DNA of 64,000 nucleotides from Oligoflexia bacterium (GTDB lineage Bacteria > Bdellovibrionota_C > UBA2361 > JAFLCA01), in NCBI GenBank assembly GCA_019694465.1, contig JAIBBV010000010.1, positions 1-64,000 of the forward strand. Reading direction: 5' to 3'. Under the pieces are notes generated by a model that saw only the letters and a program-made list of their open reading frames with translations, had not been told where the DNA came from and ran no database searches. How positions within the stretch are numbered: the first letter of the stretch is position 1; the number at the start of each line of letters is the position of its first letter. The position numbers and the translations under genes are program-made. Below are positions 30,547-38,131 of this stretch, one piece after another.

Positions 30547-32187
30547 CTATCTGTCCTCCAAGTCAGATCGTGAGTCGATTGCTCGTTCAAGCGGCAAAAG
30601 ATTTGGTCCAGTTTGCAGGTCCATGCCTCGCTCGCGTAAACGATCCATCCAACGGGATTGATTTGTCGCTATCCTCCATTGGCGTTTGCCGGCGTGCTCG
30701 CCATCAAAGCGTACGATTTGTTTGACAACGAACTCCCCGCCCACTGGTGGGCGCACTTCCGCCACTTCCATTAAACAAGGACGACCATTGATCTTTTTCA
30801 TGGTAATTAGCACATGCAGAGATCGCGCAATTCGGCGCTGAATACTTTCTTGCGGAGATGTCTCTAGGGCCTGCACCACGTCTAGCAGACGCCACAATCC
30901 ATCGCGAGCGTTATCAGCGTGGATTGTAGCCACTGAGCCCGCGTGTCCTGTCTCAAGAGCCTTGAGAAACAATGGTCCTTCACGGTCACGAATTTCACCA
31001 ACTACGATACGATGCGGAGCGCGACGCAGAGCAGCTCGCAACAGGCGCTCCATACCAACCGCTCCCTCACCTTGCGAATTTTCAGGACGACTAACAAGCT
31101 TTTCAAGGTGGGTTGAAGGAACGAAAATTTCGGGTACGTCCTCGATGGTAACAATTCGCTCATCTGAGCCAACTGCACTCAATAGAGCTGTGGTCATAGT
31201 TGTCTTACCGGAACCTGTTGGTCCCATAACCAGGATATTAACCTCGCCGCAGCCGACCAGCTCTGCCAACCAGGCTGCCAAGGTCGCCGGCAATGTCTTG
31301 GTGCGAAGTAGATCGTAGAATGAAATCTGCTGTAAGCGCGGCACGCGGATAACCAAGCTAGATTCCTTGCCGTCTATTAGGGACGAATGCACCGCATTAA
31401 TACGGCTTCTCCACTTGTCACTAAGCACGCAATCCACAATTGGAGAGGTCAAATTCAGAACACGGTCTACTCCTTGCAGCATGGTTGTGATGTAAGACTC
31501 ATACTCGGATGGACTGCGGAACCTGAAGGGAGTCTCTAAGGCCTGTCCACGCCGCACGCACTTAATACTGTTGTGACCATCCATGTAAATATCTGTTACC
31601 AATGGATCATCATACAGAGCCTGTAACGGCCCCTTACCTAGCATTAGGCTTATTACTTCTTGAATCGCATCTTGAATATCGCGCTGAGAAAATCTAACTT
31701 CCGCTGAAAGGCGTTCGGCCGCGACGAGCACAGCCTTGCGAATGGCCTCCATCATTTCGGGCTCGCCCATGTTATCAACGATGAAGTCATTTAGCGCTAC
31801 GCGCGAGGCAGGTACTAGAATATCAACCTGCGGTGAGGACATAGCTGGCTCTGTCAGCCACCATGGCAACGCATCATCGGCAAGATCAGCCTTGCGAGAA
31901 TCTCTAGTATACTGAGCATCTTTTTTTGAAGCCGGCCGCTCAGTCGCCGTTGTTTGAGCGGCCGCGCGGGTATCCGGAGTAGCAAGCTTAACCTTGCCTT
32001 TGCTTTCAGCCTGCAGCTCAGCCAGCAATGCATCAGGGGATGCCATGCTAGCGTCAGAACTCACGACTTGAGTTTGTGGCTGCGTGCCTACAGCTGTAGT
32101 ACTACGCTCACTGCGCACCAAAACAGCTGAAGCATCAGGCGCACGTGGCGCCTTTTTCTTTTCAATTCGGCTTAGAAAGCCCGCCAT
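30547..32187 (-). CDS. tadA: Tad pilus assembly ATPase TadA/CpaF
   Basis: A 546-residue secretion ATPase of the CpaF family. The core has the N-terminal domain LMLGKGPLQALYDDPLVTDIYMDG, Walker A GPTGSGKTT near residue 320, the Asp-box/Walker B region RIVVGEIRDREG, and the His-box stretch ALETGHAGSVATIHADNA. The first 110 residues are a low-complexity extension rich in Ala and Thr. It powers Flp pilin assembly at the cytoplasmic face. The ATG at 32187 is preceded by a strong GGAGGGGG ribosome site. Confidence 0.92.
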   Translation of the reverse strand: MAGFLSRIEKKKAPRAPDASAVLVRSERSTTAVGTQPQTQVVSSDASMASPDALLAELQAESKGKVKLATPDTRAAAQTTATERPASKKDAQYTRDSRKADLADDALPWWLTEPAMSSPQVDILVPASRVALNDFIVDNMGEPEMMEAIRKAVLVAAERLSAEVRFSQRDIQDAIQEVISLMLGKGPLQALYDDPLVTDIYMDGHNSIKCVRRGQALETPFRFRSPSEYESYITTMLQGVDRVLNLTSPIVDCVLSDKWRSRINAVHSSLIDGKESSLVIRVPRLQQISFYDLLRTKTLPATLAAWLAELVGCGEVNILVMGPTGSGKTTMTTALLSAVGSDERIVTIEDVPEIFVPSTHLEKLVSRPENSQGEGAVGMERLLRAALRRAPHRIVVGEIRDREGPLFLKALETGHAGSVATIHADNARDGLWRLLDVVQALETSPQESIQRRIARSLHVLITMKKINGRPCLMEVAEVRPPVGGEFVVKQIVRFDGEHAGKRQWRIATNQSRWMDRLRERGMDLQTGPNLLPLERAIDSRSDLEDR

Positions 32188-32397
32188 AAACCCGGAGCCC
32201 CCTCCATATCTGAATATCGGCTAGAAATGCAGAAAAAATGAGCATTTTAGGGGGCATAGCGCTGCCGAAAGAGTGCACTAAATCACACTCGCAAGGCGCC
32301 AGAACCCACGGCTAGTATTGCCGTGACGGCAACCATCTAAGCAGACATCCACCTGATATTATTGACAAAAATTAAGCTTGTTGGTCCGAATGCGGAT

Positions 32398-33342
32398 CTA
32401 TTCTTCGTTTTGCTCTGGGCGCACCACCTTAATGCTACCCTCATCATCAAGACCGTACCGGATCCCCTCTCCTGTAACCCAGGCGTAGCCCTTCATCTTT
32501 CGAGCTTCCGGCTTGGCCTGAGCATTTGTGACAACCTTGCTTTCCCCTTCTAGCATTCTAGTTAATTGATCCTTAGAGCCGACACCCTTGCCAGCGTAAG
32601 GGCTTTGCCCCTCGGTTGGGATTTCAATAAAATTGAAGTTTCCGTAAGATTTTGCGGATTGAAGCAAAAGTGCCTGTTGCGGCTCAAGCCGTAGCACTGC
32701 CTCTCGACCATTGGCCTTCGAAACCCAACAATCCTCGATTACAACGACTGGATCGCCATGCGGATTATTGAGCGTTAGAGCGATACGCGCCCCACGCCCC
32801 GGTGGCGTAGAAGCGAATGTAATCGGAACTGCCACTGTTTCCTGTTCAATTTCCTTCAGCAAAGTCTCTACAGGATCATCAACATCTTTCTGCCCTTTGC
32901 GATCGCTCACTGGCACCACTGCCACCGGGTCCGCAAGCAGAGATACTGCGATTGGGTAGCCAGCTGGTATTGGACCTGCGGCTACTTTGTTCTTAAGAGC
33001 ATCGAAATTGGTTACGGCATCCTTTGTGAGCGTATAGGCAGGCCTGGTCTCAAGAACCACATTTGCCTTGTCTAAAGGTTGGCCAGGCTGAATCGCCTCT
33101 CGGGCGATTAGCACTTCCAAGCGTTTCTCTACCGGGGTGGGAGCAGCTGCTACAACCACTTCCTTCGGTCCGCGCACTACATTAACTAACAGGAGAAAAA
33201 GCAATAGAGCAACCACGGCAGGATACTGCCAACGTTTGCCACCAGAACCGAGGATACTCGGGTGTACCCGCATGTTATATCTCGAATGCGGTATCAGAAA
33301 CCGCGATTGACGCGGATCAAAAAGTGTCGAGGGAGCTGCCAA
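32398..33342 (-). CDS. cpaB: Flp pilus assembly protein CpaB/RcpC
   Basis: The product has 314 residues with one membrane helix (about residues 42-58). A SAF-type region follows (VLIAREAIQPGQPLDKANVVLETRP, then the loop AAGPIPAGYPI), which identifies CpaB/RcpC, a periplasmic part of the Tad machine linked to peptidoglycan or secretin. GAGGGA lies six bases before ATG 33342, favouring this start over the internal ATG 33273. It follows flp by 48 nt across a hairpin. Confidence 0.86.
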   Translation of the reverse strand: MAAPSTLFDPRQSRFLIPHSRYNMRVHPSILGSGGKRWQYPAVVALLLFLLLVNVVRGPKEVVVAAAPTPVEKRLEVLIAREAIQPGQPLDKANVVLETRPAYTLTKDAVTNFDALKNKVAAGPIPAGYPIAVSLLADPVAVVPVSDRKGQKDVDDPVETLLKEIEQETVAVPITFASTPPGRGARIALTLNNPHGDPVVVIEDCWVSKANGREAVLRLEPQQALLLQSAKSYGNFNFIEIPTEGQSPYAGKGVGSKDQLTRMLEGESKVVTNAQAKPEARKMKGYAWVTGEGIRYGLDDEGSIKVVRPEQNEE

Positions 33343-33375
33343 ACGGCAGTCCCTCGCTTACATTCAGAAATAACG

Positions 33376-33392
33376 AATCGTCAGTGACGATT
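33376..33392 (-). other. palindrome at the flp stop codon
   Basis: AATCGTCA-G-TGACGATT is a perfect 17-nt inverted repeat that includes the flp stop codon. As RNA it can form a 7-bp stem with a 3-nt loop. It lies between flp and cpaB and could lower expression of the distal genes or protect flp mRNA. There is no T-run. Confidence 0.5.
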
Positions 33393-33543
33393 AGCCATTA
33401 ACTGAAGTGTTCAATGTATCGAGCTGGCTATTTACGCCTGTCCCGATGTCTGTCAAAAGAGGAACTGCAAGCACTACGATTAGAGCAGCAAGCAATCCTA
33501 GAACGATAAGCTCGATAGAACCCTTTTCATTATTCTTCTTCAT
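33391..33543 (-). CDS. flp: Flp-type pilin precursor
   Basis: A 50-codon gene. The product starts MKKNNEKG, a short basic/acidic leader ending in Gly, followed by SIELIVLGLLAALIVVLAVP, a single hydrophobic helix, then a 23-residue polar tail. Size and layout are those of Flp major pilins, which polymerise into the Tad pilus after leader removal. The Glu is at +3 after the cleavage Gly, not the usual +5. AAGAAGG lies six bases before the ATG, an excellent ribosome site. It is the first gene of the cpaB-tadABC unit, exactly where flp is expected. Confidence 0.87.
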   Translation of the reverse strand: MKKNNEKGSIELIVLGLLAALIVVLAVPLLTDIGTGVNSQLDTLNTSVNG

Positions 33544-33953
33544 GGTCAACCTTCTTAGTAAAGAATGTCCTTAAACAACGGAGGATTTCTCCCGCGCTGT
33601 TTCTCTCTTTTGGATACGCTGAATAAACACCACTAGCTCTGCGCCAAATGAACTGTTTTTGGTATTTATTCAGCGTATCCGTGGTCCACTCAAAAAGTAG
33701 GAGACATAAAGAGTGCACCTGTGCCCAGCGGCTCCAGTAACTAGAACGCGCCGGCAATCTCCCCGTACATTGAATCGGCTGAAACCTGCCTATTCTTAAG
33801 ATTCAGTGACTTAGTTCCTGGTCGCCATTTGCATGCCGACTAACTAGCTACATTTATTGACTTTTTATTTAATAGCGGGCCACAAAGGCTAATTTGAGCC
33901 CGTTCTGCCAACTTCCAGACTGGCTATCGCGAGCATAAACAATACTTCAACCG
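33544..33953. other. flp upstream region
   Basis: About 410 nt without a gene separating the kinase operon from flp, both on the minus strand. It must hold the flp promoter, which I cannot fix with confidence; no good sigma-54 (GG-N10-GC) element was found. It contains the long inverted repeat at 33612-33680. Confidence 0.55.
33612..33680. repeat. 20-bp inverted repeat upstream of flp
   Basis: GGATACGCTGAATAAACACC at 33612-33631 pairs with 33661-33680 with a single mismatch; the spacer is 29 nt. This can form a long stem-loop or act as a paired protein-binding site about 70-140 nt before the flp start. There is no T-run after either side. Confidence 0.75.
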
Positions 33954-34484
33954 CTATTGAAGGCTTGAATTATCATCCACCTTTATACCCAACTCACCCA
34001 GGCGCGCCTCCAGCTCTGAGACTCTGTCGTAAAGACGATCGACTTCATCCAAACCAGCTTCATGTCGCAGTGAGTGTCTAAGTCTAGTGGCCTCCTCCTG
34101 CAAAGCCGCTTTTTTCTTTTGCAGCAAACTGATTTGGGTCGCCGCCTCTGCAATTCTACGCTGCGCAACCTTTGTCGACTCGCGCGGCAAGTGCTGCTCA
34201 CCTGGCCTGTGCATTGGCGCTGACTTTACCATTCCACCTTGATACTGAACTATGCCAGCCACAAATACATCCTCTGGCAGATCGGCGAATACAGCCGACA
34301 AGTGCAACTCCTCAGGTGATTTAACTACGTCAGCTCGACGCAAGGTTAAATCTCCACCATTCAGAGCAGCTATCCATTGACGATCAGGCTCGGCAGAAAA
34401 TGGCAGGCTATCACTTATAGCCTGTGCCAGCGCAAAACTTGGACACATGCAGCATATCGCACAACTTAAGAATATCTTTTTCAT
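33954..34484 (-). CDS. exported coiled-coil protein
   Basis: The 176-residue product has a signal peptide (MKKIFLSCAICCMCPSFALA, then QAI). A small beta-rich region follows to about residue 95. The C-terminal half (about 100-170) is charged with heptad-like leucines (ISLLQKKKAALQEEATRL, ELEARLGELG), so a coiled coil. No family is recognised. Its ATG overlaps the stop of the preceding gene by 4 nt, making it the third gene of the kinase operon. Probably periplasmic. Confidence 0.7.
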   Translation of the reverse strand: MKKIFLSCAICCMCPSFALAQAISDSLPFSAEPDRQWIAALNGGDLTLRRADVVKSPEELHLSAVFADLPEDVFVAGIVQYQGGMVKSAPMHRPGEQHLPRESTKVAQRRIAEAATQISLLQKKKAALQEEATRLRHSLRHEAGLDEVDRLYDRVSELEARLGELGIKVDDNSSLQ

Positions 34485-35083
34485 TTGCGAAGCTCCGCTT
34501 GTCCATTCCTAATTGCGGCCTCAGCTTCACGCACCTGTCGTTCACGTTTACTGAGCAATACTACAGCGCGCGCAAGCTCCATATTTTTCTGGCGTGCAAG
34601 TGCCTTAGGGTCAGCAACCCTTAGCCCCTGTACTGTATTTACGAGCTGTAGGACCTCGGCCTGTAGCTTCTCCAACTCGGCTGTCTTTTGCTGTAACTCC
34701 TGCTCGAATTCCTGGCCTGAATGTTTGCGCAACACGTATGACTGAGACTCAAATATCGGACCATCGCTGGCGTCGACTTGAAAATGATAGGTGAGTTCAG
34801 CTAGGTCCTCAAATGAGATATTGGCAATATACTCAGCCCCTTCCCTCTCCATAGGAACGGCACGATAGCCAGCCTCGGCCTCGATAAGCACTCGTATGCG
34901 CTCAATCCCTTCAGCGGGAGTACGCAAAATAACTCGCTCAGGATGCTCTATTGCGTCACGCTCGGGAGGCTCGTGCTTAAACTCGGCCTGCGACAACGCA
35001 TAGGTCGAAATGGGACTCGCCATGATTACAAAGCCAACTAGCAGTGCAGAGATGTAGCGATGATCAACTTTTCTACTCAGCAT
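34481..35083 (-). CDS. exported protein with beta domain and coiled coil
   Basis: About 200 residues with an N-terminal membrane-spanning signal (ISALLVGFVIMASPISTYALS). A region of about 80 residues follows, resembling a small beta-sandwich (RIRVLIEAEAGYRAVPM, ELTYHFQVDASDGP), then a coiled coil from about 125 to the end. ATG 35083 has AGGAGGTG five to six bases upstream and is preferred to GTG 35092. It overlaps the kinase end by 11 nt and the next gene by 4 nt. It shares its plan with that gene, so the two may be partners. No family recognised. Confidence 0.7.
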   Translation of the reverse strand: MLSRKVDHRYISALLVGFVIMASPISTYALSQAEFKHEPPERDAIEHPERVILRTPAEGIERIRVLIEAEAGYRAVPMEREGAEYIANISFEDLAELTYHFQVDASDGPIFESQSYVLRKHSGQEFEQELQQKTAELEKLQAEVLQLVNTVQGLRVADPKALARQKNMELARAVVLLSKRERQVREAEAAIRNGQAELRK

Positions 35084-36419
35084 CACCGGCACCTCCTTCG
35101 CTTAAGCTCCAAGTGGCCGATAGCCCCCATCCCCCAAGCTCGCGCATAGTTCCGACCGCATTACGTTTTTCAATGGATTGAATATCGAGCTGAAACTTTA
35201 TATCCCCGCAGGAAAATGCTTTGTGCTCGTCTAGCTGCGCCACAGCGCAACGAGGGCGCCCGAGCAGCACGAATGTACCAGCGTCCGTCTTCCACAACCG
35301 GATTGGGTCACGACTGGCATCTCCGAATGCACCCAGCACCATTCCATGATAAACACCGTGCGGTAATTCAGCAAAAGTAAGGCTCTGTGAGTGAAATAGA
35401 AAAGCACGCACCCCTACAGCTGCGCCAATTGCCAAGCAGACTAAAGCTGCAACTACCAGTATGCGCTTTCCTGTGCGGCGAGATCCTGATTCGACCCGGG
35501 GAGGCCCACCACGCTCAATCAGTGGCCCAGGCGCAACAACGCGTTGGCTCTCAACACGCATAGGCTGTTTAAGCGCTTGAGTTGGCGGTGCACCTTCTTG
35601 AAGCAGCTCAAGATCACGACGCAGCTCTTCAGCCGTTTGGTAACGTTCGCTCAGGCGCACCTGCATGGCCTTTTCAATCACACGCACCAAGCCAAGCGGA
35701 CAACTAGGGCAAATCTTCTGCAGATCCGGCACTTCTGCCTTGAAGCGCTCCGCTAAGAGTGACATGCGCGAATCAGCACGATAGGGAGATTGCCCAGCTA
35801 ACATTTCATAGCCAATTACTCCCACCGCAAATATGTCGCCACGCTGATCAGATTCACCTGTCTCAATGTATTCAGGCGCCACATATTTTGGGGTCCCAAC
35901 CATAGCTCCATCTTGTGTCAGAGTCTGAGAACCACGCAAACGAGCAACACCGAAGTCGGTAATTTTCACTATTCCACGCTTTGTGAGCAGAATATTTTCC
36001 GGCTTAAGATCTCTATGAACTATTCCCTCAGAGTGCACAGCCTCAAGCCCTCCCGCGATCTGGCGCAGGATATCGATAACAAGAGCAGGACTCATCGCTC
36101 CCTTTTGCATGCGATCGTGCAAGTCTCCACCATCGACATACTCCATGGCGTAAGCTTGATATTCCGACTCATCGAAGTATTCGTAGGCGCGTACAATATT
36201 TCTGTGATTAATTCTGTACGAAGCAATGATCTCATTCCTAAAACGTACGCGTGTCTCTTCTGATTTGATCACTCCTGGGTACAGCACCTTTAAAGCTACC
36301 AAAAAATCGCGGTGCCGGGGGTCGCAAGCAAGATAGACGGAGCCCATGCCACCGGCACCCAAATGCCTAATGACCTCATAGCGCCCCCCAAAGAGCGATC
36401 CTGGCTCTAATCCCATCAT
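35073..36419 (-). CDS. membrane Ser/Thr protein kinase, PknB-like
   Basis: The kinase domain occupies about residues 8-270: Gly loop GAGGMGSVYLA, the Lys in VALKVLY, the catalytic loop HRDLKPENI, DFG in ITDFGVARL and the activation segment GTPKYVAPE. All catalytic residues are present. A Pro-rich linker leads to one membrane helix (RILVVAALVCLAIGAAVGV) and an exported domain of about 110 residues with three cysteines and no recognised family. ATG 36419 has AGAGGG about 7 nt upstream and fits better than the frame start at 36470. The two exported coiled-coil proteins encoded next overlap it and may be sensors or structural partners. Confidence 0.87.
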   Translation of the reverse strand: MMGLEPGSLFGGRYEVIRHLGAGGMGSVYLACDPRHRDFLVALKVLYPGVIKSEETRVRFRNEIIASYRINHRNIVRAYEYFDESEYQAYAMEYVDGGDLHDRMQKGAMSPALVIDILRQIAGGLEAVHSEGIVHRDLKPENILLTKRGIVKITDFGVARLRGSQTLTQDGAMVGTPKYVAPEYIETGESDQRGDIFAVGVIGYEMLAGQSPYRADSRMSLLAERFKAEVPDLQKICPSCPLGLVRVIEKAMQVRLSERYQTAEELRRDLELLQEGAPPTQALKQPMRVESQRVVAPGPLIERGGPPRVESGSRRTGKRILVVAALVCLAIGAAVGVRAFLFHSQSLTFAELPHGVYHGMVLGAFGDASRDPIRLWKTDAGTFVLLGRPRCAVAQLDEHKAFSCGDIKFQLDIQSIEKRNAVGTMRELGGWGLSATWSLSEGGAGDAE

Positions 36420-36669
36420 TGCTATCCCTCTGCTTCGATGATCGACGAAATACTTGAAAATCTTAATCAATCAAACGCTGTAATAGGATTTACTTGCCTC
36501 GCGCCTTATAATCGACAAGAATCTGTAAGGCTGCGGAATGACAGTAGGCAGCGCAGATTGCCTACTCCCACCGAGCAAATAATCGACAGCGGCCTTCACA
36601 CATAGTTGCTGCATTGCCCCCAGAGTCCTCAAATTTGCAATCAAACCCCTGCTCAAGTCATCAAAATCA

Positions 36670-37464
36670 ATGAGATTTTCTGTGGTTTATTGTCGGCATC
36701 CATTCATGCGACTCAGCCTCTTAGCCATTGTGGCCATGTTGCTAGCTGCCCCCGCCTGGGCTGGCACGATTAGCTATGACATCTCAAGCTACGGGGGAAG
36801 ACACGCAATTGTCATCTTGTCAGGAGATGTCGGCGCAAACGTGACCGCTAACTTGAGCGCAGACGGGCTGAGCATCAGAGTGACTGCTAGCGGAGCTGCC
36901 TTTGAGCCTGGCCCGAAGGGCGTGGCTGGCGCCTTGGTTTCAGAAGTTAAACAGGTTCGCAGAGGCGCCTCCAGTGATCTTGTTCTTAACCTTGCTAGCG
37001 CCTCAGACCTTTCGGTAACTCCCAGCGTAAGCAACATAAAGCTATTCATTAAGGCGCGAAAGGATAACTCAGGTGCCTCTACTCCAAGGAATGGTGAAGC
37101 TGTTGGGCAAACAGGTAACGCGCCCAAGAAACTCAAACCAATTCCGCTTCAATTCATAGCCACCCGCGATCTAACTGCGCTTTCCGCGAACTCGCCGCAA
37201 CTCATCGCTGTCGCCCTTCCTGAGCGAGAGCATATTGGAAGCAATAACTCGCTTGCGGTACACTTACGAGATATTGCATATGCAATAGATGTTGCTTGGG
37301 CTTGGATTTCTGGAGCACAGTTGACTTATGCTGCGGCTTCCTCGGAGTCATGCACCCCGCAGCAAACTCCGCAAGAAGTTTCCGAACTTGAAAATCTTGT
37401 CCGAGACCTGACTCAGGAGCTGATAGAACTGCGCAGACAAAAATCGATCGGATCGAAGCCATGA
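36670..37464 (+). CDS. exported protein with AMIN-like domain
   Basis: The product has 264 residues. A signal peptide (LSLLAIVAMLLAAPAWA) ends near residue 31. The next 100 residues alternate short beta strands (AIVILSGDVGANVTANLS, DLVLNLASASDL) in the style of the AMIN domain of cell-wall and secretin-associated proteins; the resemblance is modest. The C-terminal 35 residues form a coiled coil. Its stop overlaps the ATG of the SspB gene (ATGA), so the two are co-translated despite acting in different compartments. The start may be ATG 36706. Confidence 0.6.
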   Translation: MRFSVVYCRHPFMRLSLLAIVAMLLAAPAWAGTISYDISSYGGRHAIVILSGDVGANVTANLSADGLSIRVTASGAAFEPGPKGVAGALVSEVKQVRRGASSDLVLNLASASDLSVTPSVSNIKLFIKARKDNSGASTPRNGEAVGQTGNAPKKLKPIPLQFIATRDLTALSANSPQLIAVALPEREHIGSNNSLAVHLRDIAYAIDVAWAWISGAQLTYAAASSESCTPQQTPQEVSELENLVRDLTQELIELRRQKSIGSKP

Positions 37465-37892
37465 GCAACGTACAAATCGCCAAGAAAAATCGCTTTGACC
37501 TAATTAATCGCTTATTAATAGATGAATACGCGCTAATTCACCTTGATCCTCGCAAGGACAGTGTCATCGTCCCAGCCCAGTTCAAGTCTCAAGAAATGCT
37601 AACCTTAAAGATAAGCAAATTGTTTCGCGGAAATCTTGACGTATCCAAGGAACGCATAGTGGCCGAACTTTTGTTCGAGGACTACTTCACTTGCACTATC
37701 CCAATGGACTGCATATGGGGCGCAAGCTCCTACAAAGGAGAAACTTTCATTTGGCCGGACTCCGCTCCTGGAAGCCTGGTCAGCTCTTCTGTCGCTACAG
37801 CGTCCCAAGCACCATCGGATACTAACAGCACGAGTCCCGATGCCGCGCCGGAACCCAAGCGCCGCAAAGGCCACTTAACGCGCGTCAAGTAG
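37461..37892 (+). CDS. sspB: ClpXP adaptor SspB-like protein
   Basis: The first 100 residues match the SspB pattern: RFDLINRLLIDEYALIHLDPR, VIVPAQFKSQEMLTLKIS, then a strand hairpin with FTCTIPMDCIWGA and FIWPD. SspB binds ssrA-tagged proteins and hands them to ClpXP. The C-terminal 40 residues are a disordered Ser/Ala/Pro linker ending in a basic tip (RRKGHLTRVK), where SspB proteins carry the ClpX-binding module. Cytoplasmic. Start ATG 37461 overlaps the upstream stop. Confidence 0.78.
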   Translation: MSNVQIAKKNRFDLINRLLIDEYALIHLDPRKDSVIVPAQFKSQEMLTLKISKLFRGNLDVSKERIVAELLFEDYFTCTIPMDCIWGASSYKGETFIWPDSAPGSLVSSSVATASQAPSDTNSTSPDAAPEPKRRKGHLTRVK

Positions 37893-38131
37893 ACGGCATT
37901 GCTGAGTTTAATAAAGCACTAGTGCTTGAGTGTTGCGTTCCGGGCATTTCTATTAATGAACGCTCTATAAACAAGAAGTGGTTTCATTATTGTACCTACA
38001 AAACTACTTCTATGCAGGCCAAGGCCTTTCGAACAGGCAGACCTTGGGAGTGACGTTTCACTAGAGTGCACCGGGCCCCATCAACCTTGGAGCACTTAAA
38101 AATCACATGGAAGGCATTCTTGAAAGCAGCT

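Noticed and set aside
33530-33757. 75-codon minus-strand frame over the flp start region
   Set aside because: It overlaps the flp start in another frame and crosses the inverted repeat; flp has a far better ribosome site and protein pattern.
36471-36656. 61-codon minus-strand frame before the kinase
   Set aside because: No start context or protein features; it ends directly at the adjoining frame and is probably kinase leader sequence.
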